A stretch of 64,000 nt of DNA. Source: Chitinophaga flava. GTDB lineage: Bacteria; Bacteroidota; Bacteroidia; Chitinophagales; Chitinophagaceae. Where the stretch lies: contig NZ_QFFJ01000001.1 in assembly GCF_003308995.1 (NCBI RefSeq), forward strand, positions 3,348,001 to 3,412,000, given 5' to 3'. Numbering within the stretch: position 1 is the stretch's first letter; each line of letters starts with the position of its first letter. The notes below the pieces were generated by a model that made no database searches, had not been told where the DNA came from, and saw nothing but the letters and a program-made list of their open reading frames with translations. The position numbers were made by a program, and so were the translations under genes. Of this stretch, positions 17,914 through 26,736 are shown in pieces.

Positions 17914-18939
17914 CTAGCCCCAAACTTTGGTGCCTTCGCTGCAATTGGCGCAGATGTCAATGTTTTTTCTTGTTTGCAGGATCTGACTACGGAAATGGAT
18001 ATACTCTTTATTATGCCACAAGGCCTTAAAAGATTCTTTTTTAAGGTCGCCGAGTCGGTGCTGGGCGTCCTTATCGAAACAACAAGGTACTACCAATCCA
18101 TCCCAGGTGACAACAGGAGAATGCCATAGACGCCAGCAATGGTTGCCCAGCTTATTTTTGATGGCATAGGTGCCATCTTCGTTGCGATGGTATCGTGAAT
18201 ATTTGTCGATGGTAGGAATAAGGCGGTTGCCTTCTTCATAATCATATACCTGGGCAGTCTTAAACCTTACCTGGTCCACACCGATTTCTTTTGCCAGTTT
18301 TTTGATTTCTTCTATCTGATGTTCGTTGGGTTTTACCACAAGGAACTGGAAGAACACAAAGGGTTTGGTAGATTTAAGTTCCTTTTTCCATTTCACGATA
18401 TTTTTGGCGCCCTGTATTACCTTGTCTAGCTGTCCGCCTACCCGGTACTGCGTGTATACGTCCTGGGTAGTGCCGTCGATGGAGATGATCAGCCTGTCGA
18501 GTCCACTTTCAACGGTTTTTTTAGCGTTGGCATCTGTCAGGTAGTGGGCATTGGTGGAAGTGGCGGTATAGATACCTTTGGACGAGGCATACTTCACCAT
18601 GTCCAGGAAGCCGGTGTTGAGGTAGGGTTCTCCCTGAAAATAAAAAATGAGGTATAATAATTCTTTGGATATCTCATCGATGGTTTTCCGGAAGAAGTCC
18701 TGTTCCAGCATACCGGTGGGACGGGTAAAAGCCCGGAGGCCACTGGGACATTCGGGGCATCTCAGGTTACAGGAAGTGGTGGGCTCAAAGGAGATGGATA
18801 TAGGATATCCCCATTGTACCGGTTTATTGGTCCACTTACTTATAAAGTAGCTACCCAGCACTTTCCCGGCGTTCCAGGCCCGGCGGAAAGTGAATTTGGA
18901 AGCGAGATTCAGGGTGTCATTCAGGTTAAAATCGGGCAT
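17914..18939 (-). CDS. Radical SAM/SPASM-domain protein
   Basis: 341 residues. The radical SAM cluster motif CNLRCPEC (CxxxCxxC) is near residue 58, after EPTTS. A C-terminal SPASM-type region supplies auxiliary-cluster cysteines: HCWRLWHSP, VVPCCFDKD and ICANCSEG. Radical SAM/SPASM enzymes modify peptides or act as maturases, but no precursor peptide or substrate gene is adjacent, so its reaction cannot be assigned. It is monocistronic, with its own terminator. Confidence 0.88.
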   Translation of the reverse strand: MPDFNLNDTLNLASKFTFRRAWNAGKVLGSYFISKWTNKPVQWGYPISISFEPTTSCNLRCPECPSGLRAFTRPTGMLEQDFFRKTIDEISKELLYLIFYFQGEPYLNTGFLDMVKYASSKGIYTATSTNAHYLTDANAKKTVESGLDRLIISIDGTTQDVYTQYRVGGQLDKVIQGAKNIVKWKKELKSTKPFVFFQFLVVKPNEHQIEEIKKLAKEIGVDQVRFKTAQVYDYEEGNRLIPTIDKYSRYHRNEDGTYAIKNKLGNHCWRLWHSPVVTWDGLVVPCCFDKDAQHRLGDLKKESFKALWHNKEYIHFRSQILQTRKNIDICANCSEGTKVWG

Positions 18940-19067
18940 ATAAAAATCTCTTGACCTATGTAAAAGTAGCTTCTTTAAACAAATTATAGCCTATACTTGC
19001 TATAAAAAAGGTCTGCAGCATGATAGCAGCATCCCTTTCCCGATTCCCTGCAACTAACTGAAACAAC

Positions 19068-19820
19068 GTGAAAAGTACCTGGACCCGCTTATTATGGACA
19101 TTATTGGTAATTGTGCTGGCCCTGACGGGCTACTTTTGGTTGCACAGCCGTAGAGAAAGGATATCATTTGTAAGATACGAGGAATTTGGCATTGACATGC
19201 CAGTCAATTATAAGATCCATGGGATCGATGTGTCGAAGTTTCAGAAAGACATCAACTGGCATGCGGTGAAGCAAATGCAGGTGGACAAAATTCGTATATC
19301 CTTTACCTTTATTAAAGCTACAGAAGGCATCACCCGACAGGACGCTTCATTCAAACAAAACTGGGACCGTGCAGGCAAGGCCGGATTGATCAGAGGAGCG
19401 TATCACTTTTTTTATAGTACCCGGGACCCGCTCAAACAGGCAATCAATTTTCAGAATGTAGTAGACCTGCAGTCAGGAGATCTGCCACCGGTGCTGGATA
19501 TAGAAACAAGCAACAATCAGCCTGCTGCTGTTATCCGCAGTACTGCTAAAATATGGCTGGAAGAGATGGAAAAAGCCTACAAGGTAAAGCCCATCATCTA
19601 CACCAATATTCACTTCTACGAAACGTATCTTGGCAGTGAGTTTGATGAATATCCCCTATGGATAGCGCATTATTATCAGAAGGAGCGGCCGGCGTCTCAA
19701 AGGTCCTGGCTCTTCTGGCAGCACAGCGATATCGGCAGGGTGAACGGTATCAGAACGACCGTTGATTTTAACGTATTTAAAGGAGATAGCACCGATCTGG
19801 CAAAACTGTGCATACCTTAG
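19068..19820 (+). CDS. GH25 lysozyme-like muramidase
   Basis: 250 residues with an N-terminal membrane anchor or signal (LLWTLLVIVLALTGYFWLHS). The GH25 fold begins at IHGIDVSKFQKDINW, and the catalytic acid pair is visible in IDVSKFQ and VLDIETSN. TVDFNVFKGD at the end is also family-typical. It should cleave the glycan strands of peptidoglycan in the periplasm. A small membrane-protein gene begins 2 bp after its stop. Confidence 0.92.
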   Translation: MKSTWTRLLWTLLVIVLALTGYFWLHSRRERISFVRYEEFGIDMPVNYKIHGIDVSKFQKDINWHAVKQMQVDKIRISFTFIKATEGITRQDASFKQNWDRAGKAGLIRGAYHFFYSTRDPLKQAINFQNVVDLQSGDLPPVLDIETSNNQPAAVIRSTAKIWLEEMEKAYKVKPIIYTNIHFYETYLGSEFDEYPLWIAHYYQKERPASQRSWLFWQHSDIGRVNGIRTTVDFNVFKGDSTDLAKLCIP

Positions 19821-19822
19821 CA

Positions 19823-20131
19823 ATGTTGAACAACCCTTATATGACCGAAGAAACGGAAATAGAAGAATCGGAAAGACCCCCAGAGGAGGACCCGAACAAA
19901 CTGGACAGAGACCTTTTCTGGTTTCTCATAAAGATCATGCGTACCATATTTGTCGGGCTTTTCTGGATGTTTATCAATGTTTTCCTGGGTCTGTACCTGG
20001 GATTTGGTGTTCCGGAGGAATCCACTCCGCGCAGAATGTTTTTTTTCTACACCTGGTTTGGTGTGTCGTTGTTAGCATACCTCTATATGATATGGCGTTT
20101 CTGGCGTAAGAAGATGGATGCTCCCCGTTAA
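19823..20131 (+). CDS. Small two-span membrane protein, unknown function
   Basis: About 102 residues from the ATG at 19823; a GTG at 19808 and an ATG at 19841 are alternatives. It has an acidic N-terminus (TEETEIEESERPPEEDPNK) and two hydrophobic segments (RTIFVGLFWMFINVFLGLYLGFG and MFFFYTWFGVSLLAYLYMIW) with a basic end. The 2-bp spacing after the GH25 lysozyme gene implies co-transcription and perhaps a joint envelope role. Its stop directly abuts the stop of the convergent CAP-domain gene. Confidence 0.75.
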   Translation: MLNNPYMTEETEIEESERPPEEDPNKLDRDLFWFLIKIMRTIFVGLFWMFINVFLGLYLGFGVPEESTPRRMFFFYTWFGVSLLAYLYMIWRFWRKKMDAPR

Positions 20132-20794
20132 CTACCTTTTTCTGGCGAGGTCCATAGTCCAGTAATTACCGGAGCGGCCAATACCAATATCTTTAAAGTC
20201 GGCAGTCATAATGTTTTTACAGTGACCGGGGCTATTGATCCAGCCCTGGATAACGGCCTGTTCATTCATATAGCCATTGGCTATATTTTCCCCGTAAGTA
20301 TTCCACTGATATCCTGTAGCGGTAATACGGGTGCCTGGTGTAGAGCCGTCGGCGCCGGTATGGCTGAAATAGTTTTTAGTGTTCATGTCTACACTGAAGT
20401 TGTAGGCTGCTTTCTCGAGCTGGTCGTTCCATGCGAGCGGGCCTACGGGTGGCATCTGTACGCCGCCACAGTTACAGCCTTTACTACGTACATCGTTTAC
20501 CAGGTTGAGCAATGTGGCGCGGTCAATATTGTTGCCTGCTACGCCTGAGCTGGTGCCGCCGGTACCTGGGTTAGTGGTGCCAGGGTTGGTCGTGCCTGGA
20601 TTAGTTCCGGTGCCTGGATTTGGATTTGCTTTGGAGGTATCCGCAGCGGGTGTGCCAGTGTTCGGTTTGTTGGCTGGCGTCGTTGAAGAGTCCGCCGCGT
20701 GTGGATTGAGAAGGCCTGAATCTTTTGAACAACCCATAAAAATCGCTACAGTCATACATACACAAAAAGTCGCACAAATAAATTTCCCTGTCAT
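20132..20794 (-). CDS. CAP/SCP-domain lipoprotein
   Basis: 220 residues. The leader ends in a lipobox (VAIFMGCSKDS), followed by a low-complexity Pro/Gly/Thr/Asn linker with repeated NPGTT units (about residues 45-85), then a CAP domain. Its metal and cavity residues are recognisable: YFSHTGADG, YGENIANG and SPGHCKNIM. Bacterial CAP proteins are surface-exposed and of mostly unknown activity. The protein should be tethered to a membrane with the domain on a flexible stalk. Confidence 0.88.
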   Translation of the reverse strand: MTGKFICATFCVCMTVAIFMGCSKDSGLLNPHAADSSTTPANKPNTGTPAADTSKANPNPGTGTNPGTTNPGTTNPGTGGTSSGVAGNNIDRATLLNLVNDVRSKGCNCGGVQMPPVGPLAWNDQLEKAAYNFSVDMNTKNYFSHTGADGSTPGTRITATGYQWNTYGENIANGYMNEQAVIQGWINSPGHCKNIMTADFKDIGIGRSGNYWTMDLARKR

Positions 20795-21224
20795 AACCAG
20801 TTAAAAATTAAAAAAATGAATAAATGAATAGATACAGGCTCTAAACAGGACAAGGATTAAAACTATAGTGGTTTCAGGGATGTGATTAAAACTACACAGC
20901 GGTAGTTCAGAGGTTATGGGTTAGAATCAGTACAAGAAAAATCTTGAGGTCACGAAGATAATGGCTTGCTCCGAAAAAAAGAGATTGTTTTTGTAAACTG
21001 AATGTTAACGACTGGCATCTTCTTATCCATGGCGGGTTGTAGGGAACTTTTCCCACTCACATACGGCATATGGGGAGCTTGTGCCCCGTATCCAGTCCGC
21101 TATTGGGGCAAAACAGGCGGTTTTCTGTCTGGAATAGTGTTTGTCAGATTAATAGTGAAGGCGATGCTAAACCTTCATCCCGGCACTTTTTCAGGGTACC
21201 GGGATAGTAGTAAAGCGAATTTAG

Positions 21225-21244
21225 CCCAGGGCTTCAGCCCTGGG
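21225..21244. repeat. CCCAGGGCT palindrome, copy 1
   Basis: CCCAGGGCT-TC-AGCCCTGGG, a 9-bp perfect stem preceded by TTAG. Same element as at 46714, 46802 and, in variant form, 52521. Confidence 0.8.
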
Positions 21245-21375
21245 AGAGAAATAAGAAAAAGTCCTAACGTGATGAATATAATTTTCCATATCCGGTGAAG
21301 ACCCGAACGTTTTTTATTGTAAGAAGATAACAGCTTATTATTTAGTTTCTTCTTTAATGTTGTGGTGTATAGCGG

Positions 21376-21403
21376 CCATCCTACTCTTAGGATGGTTTTT
21401 TTT
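21376..21403 (+). terminator. Orphan plus-strand terminator
   Basis: Stem CCATCCTA/TAGGATGG with 4-nt loop CTCT followed by eight T residues. The T-run is on the plus strand, but the nearest plus-strand gene upstream ends at 20131, and both flanking genes are on the minus strand. It may end an unannotated small RNA. Confidence 0.65.
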
Positions 21404-21414
21404 GTGATGAAAGA

Positions 21415-21852
21415 TCAGCTGCTATGGTCTGCAATGATTTTCCATTCTCCTTTTATTTTGCGCAGGGTAAGGCTGAAGTGACCCTGAAGATCGCCGATGC
21501 TCCGCTGGAGGTGCCATTTACCTACCACCAGGTATAGGTCTGGTGCCAGACGTTTGAATTCCAGCAGTTTAAAATCGAGTTTACCCATGGCAGTAGTATC
21601 CGGGTAGGATTTTTTGTATCGGTCGAGTGTGGCCTGCCAGCCATAGGTGACGCCGTTTTTGCCGATGAAAAGCAGTGAGTCGGAATGCCAGTAGGGTTGC
21701 ATAAAAGCGGTCACATCGCCACGGTTCCAGGCGCTGGTTTGGTCCGCCATCAGGGCTTCAATCTTCTGCTGGTCGTTCTGTTGGGCAGCAGCATAATGGG
21801 ATGGCAGCAAAACAAAACTGCCTATCATGATCAGGAACAGTATAAAACGCAT
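21415..21852 (-). CDS. Exported SnoaL-like/DUF4440 protein
   Basis: 145 residues with a signal peptide (MRFILFLIMIGSFVLLPSHYAAA). The mature part has the NTF2-like cone fold sequence: ALMADQTSAWNRGDVTAFMQPY, LLFIGKNGVTYGW and a C-terminal GEWKIIADHSS. Proteins of this type are small periplasmic or secreted binding or enzyme domains with no general function. Monocistronic. Confidence 0.82.
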   Translation of the reverse strand: MRFILFLIMIGSFVLLPSHYAAAQQNDQQKIEALMADQTSAWNRGDVTAFMQPYWHSDSLLFIGKNGVTYGWQATLDRYKKSYPDTTAMGKLDFKLLEFKRLAPDLYLVVGKWHLQRSIGDLQGHFSLTLRKIKGEWKIIADHSS

Positions 21853-21910
21853 GTTGAATTTTTAGCAAAAGATAAATAGTTTTTACGATGTAACGCAACA
21901 CTGATTATAG

Positions 21911-21918
21911 TAACTTTG
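21911..21918 (+). promoter_or_regulatory. -7 box of the kdnA-kdsB-kdnB operon
   Basis: TAACTTTG matches TAnnTTTG and lies 51 bp before the KdnA ATG at 21970. It overlaps an in-frame TTG at 21916, which argues against translation starting there. No good -33 TTG. Confidence 0.55.
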
Positions 21919-21969
21919 CAGCACTATTTTGACATCACTTTCAATTTATATTTTAAAAATCAACAGCTT

Positions 21970-23160
21970 ATGCCCGGATACGAACTATTTGGCGCCGAAG
22001 AAAGAAAAGAAGTAAACGATGTACTGGAAACAGGGATCATGATGCGTTACGGATTTGATGGTCCGCGTAAAGGCATCTGGAAAGCAAAAGAGCTCGAACA
22101 GGCTATTTGCGATAAACTGAACGTACAATACACACAGCTTGCTTCCAGCGGTACAGCCGCACTGACTACGGCGATGGCAGCCCTCGGATTGGGCGCCGGC
22201 GACGAAATCATCATGCCTACCTTTACATTTGTTGCCAGCTTTGAATCTGTATTCTCCGTTGGTGCCACCCCGGTGCTGGTAGATGTTGATGATACCCTTA
22301 CCCTGGACCCTAAAGCGGTAGAAGCAGCCATCACCCCTCGTACCAAAGCAGTGATGCCGGTACATATGTGCGGTGCGATGGCCGACCTCGACGCATTACA
22401 GGCCATCTGTAAAAAACACAACCTGCTGCTGCTGGAAGATGCCTGCCAGTCTTTCGGTGCTACCTATAAAGGCAAAGCGCTCGGCTCTATCGGTGATGCC
22501 GGTACTTTCTCCTTCGACTTCGTAAAAACAATTACCTGCGCTGAAGGTGGTGCTATTATCACCAACAACAAAGACGTTTATATCAAATGTGACGGATACA
22601 CCGACCACGGCCACGACCACCTGGGTGTTGACCGCGGAGCCGACCTGCATCCGTTTATCGGCTACAACTACCGTATCTCCGAACTGCATGCTGCAGTAGG
22701 ATTGGCCCAGGTTCGCAAACTGGACCACTTCCTGGCTATCCAGCGGAAAACAAAGAAAATCTTCAAAGATGCGCTGTCCACCGTTCCTGGCGTGACTTTC
22801 CGTCGCCTGCCTGACGAAGCCGGAGACAGTGCCACTTTCCTTTCTTTCTTCCTGCCGGAGAAAGAGCAGGCCAGAAACGCCGCTGCAGCTATGAAAGCCG
22901 CCGGACTGCCTGCATTCTACTATTACGACAACAACTGGCACTATATCCGTCAATGGGACCACTTCAAAAACGGAGATGTGCTGACACCGTTTGCTCCAGG
23001 ACTGAAACAGGCAATGGAGATCTATAAAACCAAACAGTTCCCTGCATCAGACGAAATAATCGGCAGGAACATTTCTACCCCTATCAACCTGGCCTGGAGC
23101 GATGCCGAAGTACAGGAAAGGGCAGAAAAACTGGTAAAAGCTGTAAAAAGCGCATTATAA
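21970..23160 (+). CDS. kdnA: Kdo8N transaminase KdnA (DegT/DnrJ/EryC1/StrS family)
   Basis: 396-residue PLP aminotransferase of the sugar type. The internal aldimine lysine is in FSFDFVKTITCAEGGA; LLEDACQSFGA and SSGTAALTTAM are the other PLP contacts. On its own this could be any sugar aminotransferase, but it is followed by kdsB and an iron-type alcohol dehydrogenase, the same set that in Shewanella converts Kdo to its 8-amino form. KdnA would put the amino group on the 8-oxo intermediate. The ATG at 21970 is preferred to the TTG at 21916, which falls inside the promoter. Cytoplasmic. Confidence 0.82.
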   Translation: MPGYELFGAEERKEVNDVLETGIMMRYGFDGPRKGIWKAKELEQAICDKLNVQYTQLASSGTAALTTAMAALGLGAGDEIIMPTFTFVASFESVFSVGATPVLVDVDDTLTLDPKAVEAAITPRTKAVMPVHMCGAMADLDALQAICKKHNLLLLEDACQSFGATYKGKALGSIGDAGTFSFDFVKTITCAEGGAIITNNKDVYIKCDGYTDHGHDHLGVDRGADLHPFIGYNYRISELHAAVGLAQVRKLDHFLAIQRKTKKIFKDALSTVPGVTFRRLPDEAGDSATFLSFFLPEKEQARNAAAAMKAAGLPAFYYYDNNWHYIRQWDHFKNGDVLTPFAPGLKQAMEIYKTKQFPASDEIIGRNISTPINLAWSDAEVQERAEKLVKAVKSAL

Positions 23161-23229
23161 TATTTCACGCAAAGGCGCATTACAGCGCCTTTGCTGCTCT
23201 TTGCACCTTTGCGTGACCAAACCGCGAAC

Positions 23230-23955
23230 ATGAAGAAAATAGCGTTGATACCTGCCCGTTATGGCGCTACCCGTTTCCCGGGCAAAATGATGGCCGAACT
23301 GGGCGGTAAAACAGTCATCCTGCGTACCTACGAATCTGCCGTTAATACCGGCGTATTCGACGAGGTACTGGTGGTGACCGACAGTGACCTGATATACAAT
23401 GAGATTGTCAGCAATGGTGGCAAGGCGGTCATGAGCAAAAAGGAACACGAATGCGGTACCGATCGTATAGCCGAAGCTGCAGAAGACATGGACGCTGATA
23501 TTGTGGTGAATGTGCAGGGTGATGAACCCTTCACCCAGAAAGAACCACTGGAGAAACTGCTGAAAGTGTTTGAAGGGGAAGAAGGCAAAAAAGTACAGGT
23601 GGCTTCGCTGATGCAGGAATTGCACGATGAAGCGTCTATAGCAGACCCGAACTATGTGAAAGTGGCGGTAGACAAACAATTCAACGCATTGTTCTTCTCC
23701 CGTTCCGTGATCCCGTATCCGCGCAACAAAGACATTAAAACTACCTATTACGAACATATCGGCATTTATGCTTTCCGCAAGCAGACCCTGCTTGACTTTA
23801 CAAAGCTGGAGCCTACACCGCTGGAACTGGCAGAAAAGGTTGAATGTCTGCGCTACCTGGAAAACGGTATTCCCATGAAGATGGTGTCCACTTCCTATAT
23901 GGGTGTGGAAATAGATACTCCCGAAGACCTGGAGAAGGCAGCCAAATTTTTGTAA
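23230..23955 (+). CDS. kdsB: CMP-Kdo synthetase (3-deoxy-manno-octulosonate cytidylyltransferase)
   Basis: 241-residue nucleotidyltransferase. The N-terminus IPARYGATRFPGKMMAELGG binds CTP, and VNVQGDEPF and the GIYAFRKQTL segment are typical of KdsB. The start at 23230 (MKKIALIPARY) is chosen over an upstream in-frame codon at 23191. Sitting between kdnA and kdnB, it probably activates Kdo8N to CMP-Kdo8N for lipid A-core assembly, though it could also accept Kdo. Confidence 0.93.
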   Translation: MKKIALIPARYGATRFPGKMMAELGGKTVILRTYESAVNTGVFDEVLVVTDSDLIYNEIVSNGGKAVMSKKEHECGTDRIAEAAEDMDADIVVNVQGDEPFTQKEPLEKLLKVFEGEEGKKVQVASLMQELHDEASIADPNYVKVAVDKQFNALFFSRSVIPYPRNKDIKTTYYEHIGIYAFRKQTLLDFTKLEPTPLELAEKVECLRYLENGIPMKMVSTSYMGVEIDTPEDLEKAAKFL

Positions 23956-23976
23956 ACATCTAACTAAAACGGATAT

Positions 23977-25053
23977 ATGAAATTCAGGAATTTTAAAATG
24001 GTGGACTACGTAGTTTACGGCAGCGGATGTTTTGATCAGCTGGGCGAAATACTGGCCCCCAGGCGTAAAGGCGATGCTCCCATGATATTTTTCGTGGATG
24101 AGTATTTCCAGGACAAACAAGCGTTTCTGTCCCGTATTCCTTTGCAGGGCAAAGATAAAGTAGTGGTGATTGATGTAACCTACGAACCCAAAACCGTTAC
24201 AGTTGATAAAATACGTGATGAACTGAAAGCTGAATTTGGAGAAGTATCCGGTATTATCGGTATTGGTGGCGGCTCTGTAATGGATATGGCCAAAGCAGTA
24301 GCGCTGATGATGACCAACCCCGGTTCTTCTGCAGATTACCAGGGCTGGGACCTGGTGAAATTCCCGGGCGTATACAAAGTAGGTATACCTACGATCTCCG
24401 GTACCGGTGCTGAAGTTAGCCGTACCTGCGTATTGACCGGTCCTACCCGCAAACTGGGTATGAACTCCGACTTTACGCCGTTTGACCAGATCGTACTGGA
24501 TCCTTCACTGACCCAAACTGTAGAGCCTAATCAACGGTTTTATACAGCGATGGACTGTTTTATCCACTGCGTGGAATCGCTGACAGGCACTTATCTCAAT
24601 GCTTTCAGCCAGTCTTATGGTGAAAAAGCGCAGGAGCTGTGCGAAGAAATTTTTCTGGAGAAAGATACCTGGGACGATGACTGTGATGAGAAACTGATGA
24701 TGGCTTCCTACGCCGGCGGTATGAGTATTGCTTATTCCCAGGTAGGGGTGGCACACGCCGTAAGTTACGGACTGGCCTATCTGTTGGGCACCAAACACGG
24801 TATCGGCAACTGTATTGTGTTTGACAAACTGGAAGAGTTTTATCCTGACGGTGTAAAGAAATTCAAGGAAATGGTGAAAAAGCACAACATTGACATCCCG
24901 CAGGGTATCACCAAAGGGTTGACAGATGAGCAGTTTGACACTATGATCAATGTTTCTTTAGGCATGGCCCCGCTGTGGGAAAATGCACTGGGTAAAGACT
25001 GGAAGGAAATCATGACCCGTGAGCGCCTGAGAAAACTGTACGAGCGTTTGTAA
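23977..25053 (+). CDS. kdnB: Kdo 8-oxidase KdnB (iron-containing alcohol dehydrogenase family)
   Basis: 358-residue group III alcohol dehydrogenase. NAD-binding GIGGGSVMDMAKA and the four metal ligands are visible: D and H in YTAMDCFIHCVES (near 192 and 196) and two histidines in VAHAVSYG and TKHGIGNC (near 260 and 274). KdnB oxidises the C8 hydroxyl of Kdo, providing the substrate for KdnA. It starts 21 bp after kdsB and is followed by a terminator, so the three genes form one operon. The assignment leans on gene context as well as sequence. Confidence 0.83.
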   Translation: MKFRNFKMVDYVVYGSGCFDQLGEILAPRRKGDAPMIFFVDEYFQDKQAFLSRIPLQGKDKVVVIDVTYEPKTVTVDKIRDELKAEFGEVSGIIGIGGGSVMDMAKAVALMMTNPGSSADYQGWDLVKFPGVYKVGIPTISGTGAEVSRTCVLTGPTRKLGMNSDFTPFDQIVLDPSLTQTVEPNQRFYTAMDCFIHCVESLTGTYLNAFSQSYGEKAQELCEEIFLEKDTWDDDCDEKLMMASYAGGMSIAYSQVGVAHAVSYGLAYLLGTKHGIGNCIVFDKLEEFYPDGVKKFKEMVKKHNIDIPQGITKGLTDEQFDTMINVSLGMAPLWENALGKDWKEIMTRERLRKLYERL

Positions 25054-25080
25054 GGTTTTACAGGATGAAAATATAACAAA

Positions 25081-25114
25081 AGGGGCTGATCAGGTAATGG
25101 TCAGTCCCTTTTTA
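25081..25114 (+). terminator. Terminator of the kdn operon
   Basis: Stem AGGGGCTGA (25081-25089) pairs with TCAGTCCCT (25101-25109, one G-T pair) and is followed by TTTTTA. Confidence 0.72.
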
Positions 25115-25194
25115 TTCGGGGACTGGTGCCAGCTTCCCTGAGCTCTTTTTTATAACGCAGATCTAATGCGTAGTCAAAAACGATATTGCTTATT

Positions 25195-26664
25195 ATGAAT
25201 GTGATCTTGTTGATATTATTGATTGTCATAGGGATAGCATCAGCGGTGCTAGGGTTTTTGTATTATACGGCCCGGAACCAGCAACAGGCCCTGCAGTCAG
25301 CAGTGGCCCAGCAGCAGGAACGCAACAGTCAGCTGGAAGCAAAGCAGGGTTATCTGCAGAATATGCTGGACGACAAACAGTTGGCAGTCCGTGAAAAACA
25401 GGAACAACTGGAACGGCTAAACGAAGAATTTGCTTCGCTGATGGCCGAACAGGGACGGCTGATGGAGCAGAATAAATATCTGCAGCAACAGCTGCAGGGC
25501 GAAAAAGATCGGTTACAACAGATGCACCAGGATTTCAAACTGCAGTTTGAGAACACTGCTCAGCAGCTGTTACAGCGTATATCCGGCACATTTATGCAGC
25601 AGAACCAGGTAAAAATGGACGATCTGCTGAAGCCGCTGGCTGAAAAAATCGATAATTTCAGAAGCAGCGTACAGCAATCACTTGTGGCGGAAACCAGCCA
25701 GCGGGCAGAGTTGAAAACAGAACTGCAGCGGTTACTGCAACTGAATCAGACCCTTTCAAAAGAGGCCAACAACCTGACAAAAGCGTTGAAAGCCGACACC
25801 AAAAAACAAGGCAACTGGGGAGAAATGATCCTCGAAAAAGTGCTGGAAGCTTCCGGCCTGGAAAAAGGAATTCATTATGTTACCCAGGATGCGCAGCGGG
25901 ATGAAACAGGGCAACTGAGAATGCCCGACCTGGTATTACAACTGCCTGAAAACAGACAGCTGGTCATCGATTCCAAAGTGTCCCTCAAGGCATATGAGCA
26001 GTATTGCAGTGCAACTGAAGAAGCAGAACGGCAGCAGGCGCTGAAACAGCATGTGCAGTCTGTGAAGAACCATATAAATGAACTAAGCAGAAAAGCCTAT
26101 CATACACTGTATAACAATACCACCGATTTTGTGATGTTGTTTATTCCGATAGAACCAGCCTATGCGCTGGCTATTATGCAGCAGGAGGAAGATTTGTATG
26201 ACTTTGCCTTCCGTCGTAAGGTTATTCTGGTGAGTGTGCCTTCACTGCTGGCAACCCTGCGCATCATCGATGCCATGTGGCGGCTGGATAACCAGAATAA
26301 AAACGCAGAAGAAATTGTACGCCAGGGCAGTGCGCTCTACGACAAGTTTGTAGGCTTCGCAGAAGATATGGGATTGATCGGTGAACACCTGAAACGTAGT
26401 CAGAACGTGTATGAAAATGCCATGAACAAACTGAGCACCGGCCATGGAAATCTGGTGGGAAGGGCTGAGCGCATGCGACGTCTGGGGCTGGATAACAAAA
26501 AGAATCTGCCGCGCCAGATGACGATGGAAGTGGATTCGGCTACAACGGAAGAAGCGTCCATACCACCTGCTGTAACGGATGAAATACCTGTACCTGCAAT
26601 CACAGTGCAGCATCCGGCACAGTCACCCGATGGCGCTATACAGGAAAGATCTCAGGGAGATTAA
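25195..26664 (+). CDS. rmuC: DNA recombination protein RmuC
   Basis: 489 residues. An N-terminal membrane anchor (VILLILLIVIGIASAVLGFLYY) leads into a long coiled coil (about 25-120, rich in Gln and Glu), then the RmuC nuclease-like domain with KKQGNWGEMILEKVLEASGL, MPDLVLQLP and VIDSKVSLKAYEQY, whose PD-D/ExK pattern fits a restriction-type fold. RmuC limits inversions between short repeats. The ATG at 25195 is preferred to an in-frame TTG 9 bp upstream. The last 50 residues are a disordered, Pro/Thr-rich tail. Confidence 0.93.
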   Translation: MNVILLILLIVIGIASAVLGFLYYTARNQQQALQSAVAQQQERNSQLEAKQGYLQNMLDDKQLAVREKQEQLERLNEEFASLMAEQGRLMEQNKYLQQQLQGEKDRLQQMHQDFKLQFENTAQQLLQRISGTFMQQNQVKMDDLLKPLAEKIDNFRSSVQQSLVAETSQRAELKTELQRLLQLNQTLSKEANNLTKALKADTKKQGNWGEMILEKVLEASGLEKGIHYVTQDAQRDETGQLRMPDLVLQLPENRQLVIDSKVSLKAYEQYCSATEEAERQQALKQHVQSVKNHINELSRKAYHTLYNNTTDFVMLFIPIEPAYALAIMQQEEDLYDFAFRRKVILVSVPSLLATLRIIDAMWRLDNQNKNAEEIVRQGSALYDKFVGFAEDMGLIGEHLKRSQNVYENAMNKLSTGHGNLVGRAERMRRLGLDNKKNLPRQMTMEVDSATTEEASIPPAVTDEIPVPAITVQHPAQSPDGAIQERSQGD

Positions 26665-26736
26665 TGTAAGCTGCACCAACTGATGTTTCCGGAATGAAGA
26701 AATAAAGCGGAACATTAAGTAGTGACTGTAAATGGA

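Larger units (their letters stand above)
20795..21414. other. 620-bp gene-free region
   Basis: No convincing protein gene. It contains two direct copies of GATTAAAACTA (20855-20865 and 20884-20894), a CCCAGGGCT palindrome (21225-21244) and a plus-strand terminator-like hairpin (21376-21403) with no gene upstream to use it. The longest open frame (21002-21298) includes the palindrome and looks random. Confidence 0.6.

Noticed and set aside
20540..20660. Tandem repeat coding NPGTT units
   Set aside because: It is the flexible linker of the CAP-domain lipoprotein, an ordinary low-complexity stalk, not an independent repeat element.
20899..20930. tRNA-like string with GGTAGTTCAG and GGTTAGAATC
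   Set aside because: The two pieces resemble D-arm and T-loop motifs but are only about 10 nt apart, so the anticodon arm is absent and no cloverleaf can form.
21002..21298. 98-codon plus-strand open frame
   Set aside because: Its composition looks random and it runs through the CCCAGGGCT palindrome; no signal or domain and no start-site evidence.
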